Below are positions 1 through 8,871 of a stretch of 64,000 bases of DNA, piece by piece. Each line of letters begins with the position of its first letter. Within the stretch, counting starts at the first letter, position 1. This stretch comes from Paucihalobacter sp036825875 (GTDB lineage Bacteria; Bacteroidota; Bacteroidia; Flavobacteriales; Flavobacteriaceae): contig NZ_DAISXK010000007.1 of the NCBI RefSeq assembly GCF_036825875.1, forward strand, positions 32,699-96,698, read 5' to 3'. A model generated the notes under the pieces. That model searched no databases. It had not been told where the DNA came from and saw only the letters and a list, made by a program, of their open reading frames with translations. A program made the translations under genes and the position numbers.

Positions 1-1204
1 TTGTTCCAGAATTTGCAATACCACTGGCACAAACCGCTCCTATATCTTCGCAGCTTTCATAAACAAATAAGCCCGACCACGTTCCCGAAGGAGTCATAGA
101 AATCGTAATAGAAGTATCAATGTCTGGGGTATATGAATAAACCACATCGTCTCCGCCTAAATAAGAACTTGTAGTACCGCAGTTTGTACCTGGAGAACCG
201 CCATAATTATCACCGTAATTGGAGGTATTGTCATCAGTGCTATATGGAAGTGTAGGCGGTACCAAAATTGGATTAGCACAGGTTTCACCTGGACCACTGA
301 TGCTATAAGTAAAAGGTCCTGACCATACACTGAAATCGCTACTACAATCAGCCCTGACATAGAACTGATAAGTTGCACCTTCTAGTAAGCCAGATAAATT
401 CACAGATGTACTAGCAGTTACTGTGCCTGAATCCGATGTACCAGGAGCAGGATTTCCAGCCTCTTGATTAATATATTCCCATGAAGTTTCAGCTCCACCT
501 GCAGTCCAAGTTAGCGTTGCATCAGTAACGTTTACAGTGGCATTTAAAGCCGCAGGTGCCGGACAAGCAACATCAAAAATATTGACAAGATCAAATGCTA
601 CTCCATTATCATTTACTGAACCATCCGAGCCAAAGGCAAATCTAATAATAACATTGCTTTGACCAGCGAGTCCCGTTAGGGCGTTACTGGCACTAACCCA
701 GCCTCCAGACCCATTACTTGAACTATTTCTTCCAGTCCAACCAATTTGTTGACCGCCTGGATTTCCATTTATTGTAGTATCGTTGTACCAATTATTTGGA
801 TCATTAAAAGAACCAACATTTTGCCATGTGCTGCCACCATTAACAGACGATTGTAAAACCAGTCCATCCCAACTAAATTCTGCGTTCCACCAAATACTAA
901 ATTGGATACCTGGCGCACTAAGGTCTGTGAAATCGAATACAGGACTTTGCACAAACGAGTTTTCGTTATTGTTATAATTTCCAGTAAGATTAGTTACCCA
1001 AGCATTAGCACCTGATGCTGCACTATTGATAACAGTTCCAGCCGGAGTGCCTAACGCCCATGTGCCATTAGTTACATTATTTGCAACCCAACCACCATCT
1101 CCCGATTCAAAATCTTCGAGATATGGGAAGGACGAAATTTGAGCATTACCATACCAGCCGAAGCACATAAATAGTAATGTCATTAGAAAAGTAATTTTTT
1201 TCAT
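1..1204 (-). CDS. Secreted multidomain adhesin-like protein, N-terminal part (3' end off the window)
   Basis: An open frame runs from an ATG at 1204 to the left edge without a stop, giving about 401 residues of a longer protein. It starts with a signal peptide (MKKITFLMTLLFMCFGWYGNAQ, cleavage after about residue 22 of that stretch). A MAM/jelly-roll-like region (about residues 25-205, rich in Trp, Asn and Gly) follows, then a fibronectin type III-like domain beginning near CPAPAALNATV (about 208-300), then a Cys-containing beta-sandwich with GGDDVVYSYTP (about 305-401). This order is common in large type IX-secreted surface proteins of flavobacteria. The sorting domain expected at the C-terminus is outside the window, so type IX export is inference. 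The ligand is unknown. Confidence 0.8.
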   Translation of the reverse strand, partial: MKKITFLMTLLFMCFGWYGNAQISSFPYLEDFESGDGGWVANNVTNGTWALGTPAGTVINSAASGANAWVTNLTGNYNNNENSFVQSPVFDFTDLSAPGIQFSIWWNAEFSWDGLVLQSSVNGGSTWQNVGSFNDPNNWYNDTTINGNPGGQQIGWTGRNSSSNGSGGWVSASNALTGLAGQSNVIIRFAFGSDGSVNDNGVAFDLVNIFDVACPAPAALNATVNVTDATLTWTAGGAETSWEYINQEAGNPAPGTSDSGTVTASTSVNLSGLLEGATYQFYVRADCSSDFSVWSGPFTYSISGPGETCANPILVPPTLPYSTDDNTSNYGDNYGGSPGTNCGTTSSYLGGDDVVYSYTPDIDTSITISMTPSGTWSGLFVYESCEDIGAVCASGIANSGT

Positions 1205-1539
1205 TTGATATAATTAGTTTAGTTTGTAGATTGCTTAATTGTTAATATTAAGCAGCTTAGCATCCTCAGAAACTGAATTGAAAAATTTTTGAATAAAAAC
1301 GACAATTTTGGGTTAGTTCTTAAGGAATTCCGAAGATAAAAAAAATGACAATTAACGCTATATTAACAGTGTTATAATAGATAAAACGCCTTAATAATCG
1401 ACTAAAAGCGACTAAATAGAAATAAGCTTACAATTTTAAGTTTTTAAGTTCTTTTAAAAACCCATTTATCGATGAATGCATTTACTCAGTCGCTTTTTAA
1501 TCGCTGCTAAATGTGTAACTTTGAGCTATAATTATTTAT
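1205..1539. other. AT-rich divergent intergenic region with a long inverted repeat
   Basis: No gene is seen between the divergent adhesin and hflX. The stretch 1399-1413 (CGACTAAAAGCGACT) is nearly complementary to 1488-1503 (AGTCGCTTTTTAATCG), with one mismatch and one gap, so the two could pair across about 75 bases. The hflX -7-like element lies just downstream of the second arm. Confidence 0.4.
1516..1523 (+). promoter_or_regulatory. Putative -7 element of the hflX promoter
   Basis: TAACTTTG matches the TAnnTTTG element of Bacteroidetes primary-sigma promoters and sits 17 bases before the hflX start. No clear TTG -33 element is seen at the usual spacing, so the call is weak. Confidence 0.35.
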
Positions 1540-2754
1540 ATGTTAGAAAAGAAAGATATCACTTTAGAAAAAGTGGTTTTGGTTGGTATCATAAATCAAA
1601 TTCAAGACGAGGAAAAATCTAAGGAATACTTAGACGAACTAGAATTTTTAACTTTCACAGCTGGTGGTCAGGTGGTTAAAAGATATGTTCAAAAAATGGA
1701 CATGCCCAACCCAAAAACTTTTATAGGAACAGGCAAAATTGAGGAGGTTAAACAATTTGTTTTAGATAATGAAATTGGCACTGTGATTTTCGATGACGAG
1801 CTGTCTCCGGCTCAAGAACGTAATATTAGTAAAATTCTCAATTGTAAAATTTTAGACCGAACCAATTTAATTTTAGACATCTTCGCGCAACGGGCGCAAA
1901 CCAGTTACGCACGCACGCAAGTGGAACTGGCACAGTGCGAATATTTATTACCACGATTAAAAGGAATGTGGACCCACCTCGAGCGACAAAAAGGTGGTAT
2001 AGGTATGCGTGGTCCTGGTGAAACAGAAATAGAAACCGATAGACGAATTGTAAGAGATAAAATTGCACTCCTAAAAGAAAAAATAAAAACCATTGATAAG
2101 CAAATGGCGGTGCAACGTGGTAATCGCGGTCAGTTAGTTAGAGTAGCCTTGGTTGGTTATACCAATGTTGGAAAATCTACTTTAATGAATGTCATAAGTA
2201 AGAGTGACGTATTTGCAGAAAATAAATTATTTGCCACGTTAGATACTACAGTCCGAAAGGTCGTTATCGGAAACTTACCTTTTCTAGTGAGCGATACAGT
2301 TGGATTTATAAGAAAATTGCCAACACAACTTATAGAATCTTTTAAAAGCACCTTAGACGAAGTGCGAGAAGCAGATTTGTTGCTTCATGTGGTTGATATT
2401 TCACATTCAAACTTTGAAGAGCATATCGAGTCCGTTAATAAAATCTTATCTGAAATTGATAGCAAAGATAAACCAACCATTATGGTTTTTAATAAAATAG
2501 ATGCCTATCAACCAGAACACTACAATCCTGAAGATTTACAAATCGAAAGAACAAGTGCTCACTACAGCTTAAAAGAATGGCAAAAAACATGGATGAATCG
2601 AACGGAGAATAATGCTCTATTCATTTCTGCTTTGAACAAAGAAAACTTAAACGAATTTAGAAAACGTATTTATGATGAAGTACGCGCCATACATGTGCAA
2701 CGATTTCCGTATAACAGTTTTTTATATCCAGATATTGAAGAGATTGATCTATAA
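1540..2754 (+). CDS. hflX: GTPase HflX
   Basis: 404 residues, normal length for HflX, a ribosome-associated GTPase that splits stalled or stressed ribosomes. The N-terminal HflX domain (about 20-130) has TFIGTGK and FDDELSPAQ. A coiled linker with GGIGMRGPGETEIETDRR (about 152-169) follows. The G domain has G1 GYTNVGKST (206-214), G3 DTVGF (252-256) and G4 NKID (about 321). The C-terminal tail carries the acidic end common in Bacteroidetes homologues. The gene stands alone, convergent with the DUF3078 gene across a shared hairpin terminator. Confidence 0.96.
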   Translation: MLEKKDITLEKVVLVGIINQIQDEEKSKEYLDELEFLTFTAGGQVVKRYVQKMDMPNPKTFIGTGKIEEVKQFVLDNEIGTVIFDDELSPAQERNISKILNCKILDRTNLILDIFAQRAQTSYARTQVELAQCEYLLPRLKGMWTHLERQKGGIGMRGPGETEIETDRRIVRDKIALLKEKIKTIDKQMAVQRGNRGQLVRVALVGYTNVGKSTLMNVISKSDVFAENKLFATLDTTVRKVVIGNLPFLVSDTVGFIRKLPTQLIESFKSTLDEVREADLLLHVVDISHSNFEEHIESVNKILSEIDSKDKPTIMVFNKIDAYQPEHYNPEDLQIERTSAHYSLKEWQKTWMNRTENNALFISALNKENLNEFRKRIYDEVRAIHVQRFPYNSFLYPDIEEIDL

Positions 2755-2780
2755 AAAAAGCCTCACATGAGGCTTTTTTT
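2753..2780. terminator. Bidirectional rho-independent terminator
   Basis: A7-GCCTCA-CA-TGAGGC-T7: a 6-bp GC-rich stem flanked by A and T tracts. It overlaps the hflX stop codon and lies 16 bases beyond the end of the convergent DUF3078 gene, so it can serve both strands. Confidence 0.85.
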
Positions 2781-2795
2781 ATAGTATGTTTAGTC

Positions 2796-3719
2796 TTAAA
2801 ACTTGTAACTTAAACCCAAAGTCCAAAAGGTTTGAAGATCGTTATCAATAGTATCAAAAGTTGCGTTTGCATTTCCTAAAGTATTAATTTCGTAGTTTAA
2901 GGCTTCTTGTTTACTATCTCTTAAACCAAAATCAAAACCTACCCCAAAATTTTTCCATAATGTATAAGAAAATGAATTGGTCCATGTTAAGTTTGAAAGA
3001 TCAGCGCTTTTATAACTCTGAAACATGGACAGGTTAGATTTAAAATTCACCGCACCAATCGATCTAGTGTAATCTGCCATTATTTTAGCACCCAATGACG
3101 ATTCGAAAATATCGCCTGAATCACTAAATACAAAATTGTAGTTTAAAGGATGAACCACCACGATTAGGTTGTCGATTGGCGTCCAAGTAAAACCAACACC
3201 AAGGTCTAAATAACCAGGATCATTGAAATTATTAATTATTGTAGTGCGATATTCCATCAAGGCAGAAGCAGCAATTTTACTGGTTATATTTCTACCGTAT
3301 AATGAGGTAATGTTGAAAACATCGGTGGTTGGTTTAAAGCTGCCGCTATCATTTGGATTGTCCTTGTCGTCAAGTTTTACCCAGTTTAAATTGGTCGTCA
3401 TGGCATTTCTCCAGAAAAATTTATCTTCAATTAAATTGGCGTAAGCATTAAATGTAAATCCGATATTTCCAGAAGCGTTATTAGGAGCACCTTGCGCATA
3501 CCAGTTGCTAAATTCTGAAACACTGCCACCTATGGTTCCGAAAGCACCTAGGCGCCAACCGGGCATAGCGTCAATTTGGGCTTGAATAGCATTTACACGC
3601 GACTGAATCGCCGCAACAGAATCTTTTTTTTCTTGTTGAAGCGCTTTTAATTCATCCAAGGTTTGGGCATAACTCGTGCCGAAACAAGCAAAAGTCATCA
3701 ATAAAATTAGTTTTTTCAT
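2796..3719 (-). CDS. DUF3078 outer-membrane beta-barrel-like protein
   Basis: 307 residues. The signal peptide MKKLILLMTFACFGTSYAQ is followed by a short coiled coil (about 20-50, LKALQQEKKDSVAAIQSRVN) and then alternating amphipathic strands with many aromatic residues, ending in GLSYKF with a terminal Phe as in outer-membrane barrels. The block SEFSNWYAQGAPNNAS is the N-terminal signature I associate with DUF3078 proteins, which are nearly confined to Bacteroidetes and have no proven function. It is the last gene of the minus-strand suf region, but a promoter-like sequence at 3750-3779 suggests separate transcription. Confidence 0.8.
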   Translation of the reverse strand: MKKLILLMTFACFGTSYAQTLDELKALQQEKKDSVAAIQSRVNAIQAQIDAMPGWRLGAFGTIGGSVSEFSNWYAQGAPNNASGNIGFTFNAYANLIEDKFFWRNAMTTNLNWVKLDDKDNPNDSGSFKPTTDVFNITSLYGRNITSKIAASALMEYRTTIINNFNDPGYLDLGVGFTWTPIDNLIVVVHPLNYNFVFSDSGDIFESSLGAKIMADYTRSIGAVNFKSNLSMFQSYKSADLSNLTWTNSFSYTLWKNFGVGFDFGLRDSKQEALNYEINTLGNANATFDTIDNDLQTFWTLGLSYKF

Positions 3720-3749
3720 AGAGTATCATGTTTAATGTCAAATATTTGG

Positions 3750-3779
3750 CAAAAATACTATAAGTTTGAAAAAAACCAA
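3750..3779 (-). promoter_or_regulatory. Putative promoter of the DUF3078 gene
   Basis: On the minus strand, TTG (3779-3777), a 19-base spacer and TATTTTTG (3757-3750) fit the Bacteroidetes TTG-N17-23-TAnnTTTG consensus, about 30 bases before the start codon. Confidence 0.5.
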
Positions 3780-3787
3780 TCTTTAGA

Positions 3788-4294
3788 TTATTTTCTTTTG
3801 AATAATGGAACCGCAGAACAAGCTTCGCCATACATAATAGACTTTGCAACAGGCATTAGTTGTTGCGACAGCATAATGTAAGCACTTAAGGGAACAGGTT
3901 TTTTAGAACAGCCTTTTATGATGACAGGTACGTTTTCATATTCGGAAAGATCTATTATTTTAATAATGTCTTGATACAGAGAGGTTTCTAACTGCTCCAA
4001 ACTACCAACAATCATTTGCTTGGCATAGGGTTGTAAATGGACCGACATGAGCATATAAGCCCAATCTGGAATAATGGCATCGTTTGAGCAATGTAAAGCG
4101 ACAAAACAATCTTGATATTGTGACCAATCATGATTAGCGACAGCGAGTCTAAAATCTTTTTCTTTGAGTACAAATTCTTCATACAACCACGACTTTAAAT
4201 CGATTAAAACTCTTTGACCTTTCGGATAAAAGTCTTCTAAATCAACTACTTTTAGTTTGCTATTTGCAACTCTATTTATAATTTCTTCAGCCAT
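3788..4294 (-). CDS. DUF2480 family protein, suf-linked
   Basis: 168 residues, cytosolic (no signal peptide or membrane segment). The family occurs in Bacteroidetes and is typically found beside suf genes, as here, 4 bases after the sufT-like gene. The family signature includes VVDLEDFYPKGQR near residue 17 and a DWSQYQDCFVALHCSNDAI block. Four cysteines (about C66, C72, C128, C158) could bind metal or sulfur. No reaction is known. The operon position suggests an accessory role in Fe-S assembly or delivery, which is inference. Confidence 0.8.
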   Translation of the reverse strand: MAEEIINRVANSKLKVVDLEDFYPKGQRVLIDLKSWLYEEFVLKEKDFRLAVANHDWSQYQDCFVALHCSNDAIIPDWAYMLMSVHLQPYAKQMIVGSLEQLETSLYQDIIKIIDLSEYENVPVIIKGCSKKPVPLSAYIMLSQQLMPVAKSIMYGEACSAVPLFKRK

Positions 4295-4298
4295 TTTG

Positions 4299-4625
4299 TT
4301 ATAGCATACCCAATTCTAGTTTCGCTTCTTCACTCATTAAATCTTGCGACCAAGGCGGATCGAAAGTAATTTCAACCTCCGAAGATTTTACCTCGTTGAT
4401 AGATCTTACTTTTTCTTCAACTTCCAATGGTAGGGTTTCGGCTACTGGACAGTTTGGGGATGTCAAAGTCATTAGTATTTTTACGTCGTAGTCTTCATTA
4501 ACAAATACGTCGTAAATCAATCCTAATTCGTAAATATCTACAGGAATTTCTGGGTCATATATAGTTTTTAAAACTCTTACTATTTTTTCGCCCAAGGCGT
4601 TGGTATCTATTGTTGTTTCACTCAT
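4299..4625 (-). CDS. sufT: SUF-system MIP18/DUF59 Fe-S assembly protein (SufT-like)
   Basis: 108 residues forming a single MIP18 (DUF59/PaaD-like) domain. It shows YDPEIPVDIYELGLIY (about 23-38), the family hallmark, and the reactive cysteine in TSPNCPVAETLP (C59). In other bacteria SufT-type proteins help mature Fe-S enzymes under high demand. It lies 2 bases after sufE and 4 before the DUF2480 gene, so the three are surely cotranscribed. The symbol follows common usage for this family; direct proof in flavobacteria is not visible here. Confidence 0.88.
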   Translation of the reverse strand: MSETTIDTNALGEKIVRVLKTIYDPEIPVDIYELGLIYDVFVNEDYDVKILMTLTSPNCPVAETLPLEVEEKVRSINEVKSSEVEITFDPPWSQDLMSEEAKLELGML

Positions 4626-4627
4626 GA

Positions 4628-5050
4628 TTAATTTAGTTGTGTTTGATATGCAATTGCATATAGTTTTAGCTGCTTTATCATACTTACCAAACCGTTAGCT
4701 CGTGTTGGCGATAAATGCTCTTTTAAACCAATTTCGTCAATAAAGTTGGTATTGGCATCTATAATTTCGGATGGATGGTGGTTTGAGAATGCGCGAATTA
4801 AAATGGCAATGATGCCTTTGGTAATTATGGCATCGCTATCGGCGGTGAAAACCAGTTTGTCGTCGTTCATTTCGGCATGCACCCAAACTTTACTCTGGCA
4901 TCCCTTGATGATGTTATCGTCAGTTTTGTATTTTTCCTGAATTAACGGGAGAGACTTGCCGAGTTCTATCATATATTCATATCGCTGCATCCAGTCGTCA
5001 AACATTGAGAACTCGTCTATAATTTCATTTTGAATACTTTCTATAGTCAT
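4628..5050 (-). CDS. sufE: Cysteine desulfurase-activating protein SufE
   Basis: 140 residues, the usual SufE length. The sulfur-accepting cysteine is C51 in IIKGCQSKVWV, and the early FDDWMQRYEYMIELGK segment is typical of the fold. SufE takes persulfide sulfur from SufS and passes it to the SufBCD scaffold. In this operon it is separated from sufS by two envelope-protein genes, an uncommon split. The next gene follows after 2 bases. Confidence 0.95.
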   Translation of the reverse strand: MTIESIQNEIIDEFSMFDDWMQRYEYMIELGKSLPLIQEKYKTDDNIIKGCQSKVWVHAEMNDDKLVFTADSDAIITKGIIAILIRAFSNHHPSEIIDANTNFIDEIGLKEHLSPTRANGLVSMIKQLKLYAIAYQTQLN

Positions 5051-5080
5051 ATCTCTTTTTTCACAAAGTTACAATATATC

Positions 5081-5542
5081 TCAGTGCTTCGAATGGTTTT
5101 CGTAAATGCTTAACATCTTATCAACCAAAGATTTTATTGCATCTGGCGGAAAACCCTCATCAAATGATGGTGTTGTATATGCTTCGGTTTTGGTTGCGAT
5201 ACTCAATGTGCAATGTGGCGCGCCATCATAAAGTCGTTTATCGGTTGGTGCTTGAAGATTTTCTAATGATTTTAAATTCATAGAATTGACAATTTCAATT
5301 AACTCGTTCCATTCCTTTGTGTTAATGGATAAGGTGTCTATTTTTTCACGATTAACATCGTTGGAGTGCTTCATTTTAGAGTTTTCAAATGTTATTGATT
5401 TAAAATAACCTCTTGAAAATGCTTCATAGGTTATTTTTAAATTTTCTGATACCTCCTTATTAGATGTAGGCAAAATTGTGCTTTTTTGCGTGCAATCTTT
5501 TGTGCTGATAACAATTAACAATACACTAATTAATATTTTCAT
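5081..5542 (-). CDS. Small exported protein of unknown function in the suf operon
   Basis: 153 residues. A hydrophobic N-terminus (MKILISVLLIVIST) precedes Cys17, but the residues before it (TKDC) are a poor lipobox, so lipoprotein status is uncertain. The mature part is polar, with TKEWNELIEIVNSMNL near the middle and a conserved-looking DGAPHCTLSIATK. I do not recognise a family. It ends 31 bases before sufE and starts 10 bases after the DUF4377/META gene, so it shares their transcript. Confidence 0.65.
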   Translation of the reverse strand: MKILISVLLIVISTKDCTQKSTILPTSNKEVSENLKITYEAFSRGYFKSITFENSKMKHSNDVNREKIDTLSINTKEWNELIEIVNSMNLKSLENLQAPTDKRLYDGAPHCTLSIATKTEAYTTPSFDEGFPPDAIKSLVDKMLSIYENHSKH

Positions 5543-5551
5543 TGGTTATTT

Positions 5552-6205
5552 TTATTCTTTACGATCTATATTCGATGCTTTTAAAATCACGTTTCCATCG
5601 CCGTCTTCAAGTAATAATACGTTTTCTGTTATTTTATAGGAGACAGTCTTTTCTAAAACAGTCAACATTTGGGTTTCTAGACCATTATCATCGCAAGCCA
5701 TTTTTGTCGTACCAATGTTTTGAAATGATAACTTATTTTTATCGGTGATGATTTTACCAAAAATACGATTACAGCCAGTGCTACCGCTAACTTGATTTAA
5801 ATCAGGAGATAAACTCAATAGCGGATCACGTTTAAAATCCCCTTTAAAACCAACAATTCCTACCACAAGCCACGAACCGTCTTCCAATGCTGTAGGCGTT
5901 GGTTTTTTCTCTAATACTTCAACAAGGCTGTATTTATATTTGGAATCATCAGCTGGAGGATTATTAACTTCTGTACGTTTAATTTTTATGATATAATCAG
6001 TGCCTTTATCGTGTTGGAATCCTTCAATGTCATCGTAAAAATTGATATAGTCTTCCTCTAAACTATATTTAATTTGAAGACATTCTTTTTCAATAACGCC
6101 AGGGCAGTTAATCGTTTTGCCACTTACGTACATGGTTTCGTTAACATCTTTGTTACAAGATAGAAATAAAAAAAGCAGACAAAAAGTGACACAAGATAGT
6201 TTCAT
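5552..6205 (-). CDS. Lipoprotein with DUF4377 and META (HslJ-like) domains
   Basis: 217 residues. The N-terminus ends in a lipobox (LFLSC, Cys17). Residues about 27-100 match DUF4377 (INCPGVIEKECLQIKY, FYDDIEGFQHDKGTDY, NNPPADDS). Residues about 108-212 form a META domain of the HslJ kind, with GSTGCNRIFGKI and TTKMACDDNGLE, where the two Cys are conserved. Such proteins sit in the envelope and are linked to stress or antibiotic tolerance in some species. The gene lies between sufS and sufE, downstream of sufS by 76 bases, an odd place for an envelope protein. Confidence 0.85.
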   Translation of the reverse strand: MKLSCVTFCLLFLFLSCNKDVNETMYVSGKTINCPGVIEKECLQIKYSLEEDYINFYDDIEGFQHDKGTDYIIKIKRTEVNNPPADDSKYKYSLVEVLEKKPTPTALEDGSWLVVGIVGFKGDFKRDPLLSLSPDLNQVSGSTGCNRIFGKIITDKNKLSFQNIGTTKMACDDNGLETQMLTVLEKTVSYKITENVLLLEDGDGNVILKASNIDRKE

Positions 6206-6281
6206 GTTTTTTTATTTAAGTGTATACAAAAATACAATAAGCAACCGAAAAAGAACGAATACTAAAAAATGAAATTAAAAA

Positions 6282-7523
6282 CTACGAAAGCATAGCCACC
6301 GCTCGCTTAAGAGCTTCAACAAAAAAGTCGATTTCTTCTTTGGTGTTGTAAAACGAGAATGATGCGCGTACCGTACCCGGAATGTTATAAAAGTCCATTA
6401 TGGGTTGTGTACAGTGATGACCAGTACGGACCGCAATACCGAGTTTATCTAAAATGGTTCCAATATCGTATGGATGAACGTCGCCTACATTAAATGATAT
6501 AACGGAAGTTTTATTTTTGGCCGTTCCGTAAATTTTTAAAGCATCGATGCTTAATAGTTTCTCGGTGGCGTAAGCGAGTAATTCTTGTTCGTAAATGGCA
6601 ATGTTTTCAAAGCCAATACCGTTCATATAGTCTAAAGCCACACCAAAAGCTATGCCTCCCGAGATATTTGGGGTGCCTGCTTCAAATTTATGTGGTAAGC
6701 CCGCGTACGTAGTTTTTTCAAAAGTAACTTCTGCAATCATTTCACCGCCACCTTGATATGGCGGTAGTTTATTAAGCCATTCTTCTTTACCATAAAGCAT
6801 TCCTATACCAGTTGGGCCACATATTTTATGCGCTCCACAAACGTAAAAGTCTGCATCTAAGTCCTGAACGTCTGGTTTTAAATGCGGACAAGCTTGAGCG
6901 CCGTCTATTAAAACTGCTGCGCCAACTTCGTGACTTTTTTCAATCATGTGTTTGATTGGGATGATACTTCCGAGAGCATTTGAAATATGAGTAACAGCTA
7001 CGAGTTTGGGTTGTTTTTTAAGGAGTTTTTCAAATTCAGAAAGAATTAATTCTCCATAAGTATTCATAGGAATAACCTCTAAAATAGCTCCAGTGCGTTC
7101 ACAAAGCATTTGCCACGGAACGATATTGCTGTGATGTTCTAAGGCTGAAACTAATAATACATCACCTTTTTTTAACATGGAAGCAAAACCATTGGCTATC
7201 ATATTAATACCATGAGTAGTCCCCGATGTGAAAATAATTTCGTGAGGATGTTTGGCATTAAAATGAAGTTGAATTTTTCGTCTTGAAGCTTCATAGGCTT
7301 CAGTTGCTTCCTGACTTAATGTATGTACACCGCGATGAATGTTGGCATTATAATGTTGATAATAGTCAACAATAGCATCAATTACTACTTGTGGGGTTTG
7401 TGAAGTAGCAGCATTATCGAAATAAATTAATGGTTTTCCGTTTACATCGCGAGATAAAATAGGAAAATTATTTCTTATAGATTTAATATTAAAGTTACTA
7501 TATGTTGAAGTTTCTGTTTGCAT
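6282..7523 (-). CDS. sufS: Cysteine desulfurase SufS
   Basis: 413 residues, class V aminotransferase fold, PLP enzyme that takes sulfur from L-cysteine. The PLP lysine is K233 in CGAHKICGPTGIG. The persulfide cysteine is C371 in RTGHHCTQP, in the short-loop context of group II desulfurases, which need SufE. N-terminal IYFDNAATSQTP and HRGVHTLS are typical of SufS. Its start codon overlaps the sufD stop by one base (shared at 7523), indicating translational coupling. Confidence 0.97.
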   Translation of the reverse strand: MQTETSTYSNFNIKSIRNNFPILSRDVNGKPLIYFDNAATSQTPQVVIDAIVDYYQHYNANIHRGVHTLSQEATEAYEASRRKIQLHFNAKHPHEIIFTSGTTHGINMIANGFASMLKKGDVLLVSALEHHSNIVPWQMLCERTGAILEVIPMNTYGELILSEFEKLLKKQPKLVAVTHISNALGSIIPIKHMIEKSHEVGAAVLIDGAQACPHLKPDVQDLDADFYVCGAHKICGPTGIGMLYGKEEWLNKLPPYQGGGEMIAEVTFEKTTYAGLPHKFEAGTPNISGGIAFGVALDYMNGIGFENIAIYEQELLAYATEKLLSIDALKIYGTAKNKTSVISFNVGDVHPYDIGTILDKLGIAVRTGHHCTQPIMDFYNIPGTVRASFSFYNTKEEIDFFVEALKRAVAMLS

Positions 7524-8836
7524 TACAAGTCAAATCCAAGGTTTACATTTAGTTTTTTGGCGATGAGTTTTGTGATACGTTGTTTAACTTCAGGGATTTT
7601 TACCGAACTTAGAATGTCGTTACTAAAAGCGTACATCAAAAGCGCACGAGCTTCTTTTTTTGGAATGCCACGCGACTGTAAATAAAACATTGCGCTTTCA
7701 TCTAGTTGACCAATGGTACAACCGTGCGAACATTTTACATCGTCGGCAAAAATTTCAAGTTGCGGCTTGGTATTCATGGTGGCTTTGTCGCTCACTAGCA
7801 AATTGTTGTTCGATTGAAAAGCATTGGTTTTTTGCGCGTCTTTTTCAACCACAATTTTACCATTAAATACACCAGTAGCACTGTCGCCGATGATGCTTTT
7901 ATAGTCTTGATGACTTTCGCAATTTGGTTCAATATGATGTACTAAAGTATTGTGATCTACATGTTGTTTATCTCCTATAACAGTAACCCCTTTAAGGTTA
8001 GAATTAACGCGTTGGCCGTTTTGATAAAAGTTTAAATTGTTTCTAGTCAGTTTGCCTCCAAATGAAAATGTGTGTACCGATGCGACACTTTCTTGTTTTT
8101 GGTTGATGTAGGTGTTATCAATTAACGAGGCCGTTTGTTTATCATTTTGGATTTTGTAATAATCAATAATAGCGCGTTTGTTGGTGAAAATTTCAGTGAC
8201 ACAGTTAGTTAAAACAGGGTTTTCTGTTAAGCTTTGGTGACGTTCAATAATCTCCAAATGTGAATTTTCGTCTACAATAATTAAATTTCTTGGTTGCAGC
8301 ATTAAACCCGTTTCAGTACCTGTTGCGAAATGTAAAATTTGAATTGGTTTTTCAACCACCTTATTTTTAGGGATATGAATGTAGGCGCCTTCTTGAGAAA
8401 ATGCTGTATTCAAGGCCGAAAGGCCCTCGTTTTTAGCGGCTTTATTAAAATAATTATCAATTACCATTCGGTATTTGGGTTTATTTAATGCGGCCGACAT
8501 AAGGCATACGTCGATACCGTCGTGTGTGGTTTGCGACAAATAGGATGAATACTTACCGTCTACAAAAACAATCTTATAACTGTCAATATCATGGATAAAA
8601 TATTGTTTTATATCGGCGTATTCAAGCCTTGGTTCGCCTTTTGGGAAAACGCTATAATCGTGCTTTAAAATACTGTTAAGTGAGGTGTATTTCCATGCTT
8701 CCATTTTTTTGGTAGGAAATCCGTCGTCCTCAAACTTTTTTATAGCTTCTACTCTTAAATCATGTACGTTTGAATCGATGTCTACATCAGACTCAAAAGC
8801 CATAAACGAGGCGAGAAGTTTATCTTTTAATTCCAT
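7523..8836 (-). CDS. sufD: Fe-S cluster scaffold subunit SufD
   Basis: 437 residues, SufB/SufD family right-handed beta-helix. The N-terminal helical part contains KKMEAWKYTSL, and the C-terminal core has the family motif VKCSHGCTIGQLDESAMFYL near residue 367 with ESRGI-like SRGIPKKEARALL after it. SufD pairs with SufB and SufC to build [2Fe-2S]/[4Fe-4S] clusters. It lies between sufC (35 bases upstream) and sufS (1-base overlap). Confidence 0.96.
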   Translation of the reverse strand: MELKDKLLASFMAFESDVDIDSNVHDLRVEAIKKFEDDGFPTKKMEAWKYTSLNSILKHDYSVFPKGEPRLEYADIKQYFIHDIDSYKIVFVDGKYSSYLSQTTHDGIDVCLMSAALNKPKYRMVIDNYFNKAAKNEGLSALNTAFSQEGAYIHIPKNKVVEKPIQILHFATGTETGLMLQPRNLIIVDENSHLEIIERHQSLTENPVLTNCVTEIFTNKRAIIDYYKIQNDKQTASLIDNTYINQKQESVASVHTFSFGGKLTRNNLNFYQNGQRVNSNLKGVTVIGDKQHVDHNTLVHHIEPNCESHQDYKSIIGDSATGVFNGKIVVEKDAQKTNAFQSNNNLLVSDKATMNTKPQLEIFADDVKCSHGCTIGQLDESAMFYLQSRGIPKKEARALLMYAFSNDILSSVKIPEVKQRITKLIAKKLNVNLGFDL

Positions 8837-8871
8837 TTAAATTTTATTTGGTGTGAACTATAAGTTTATAA

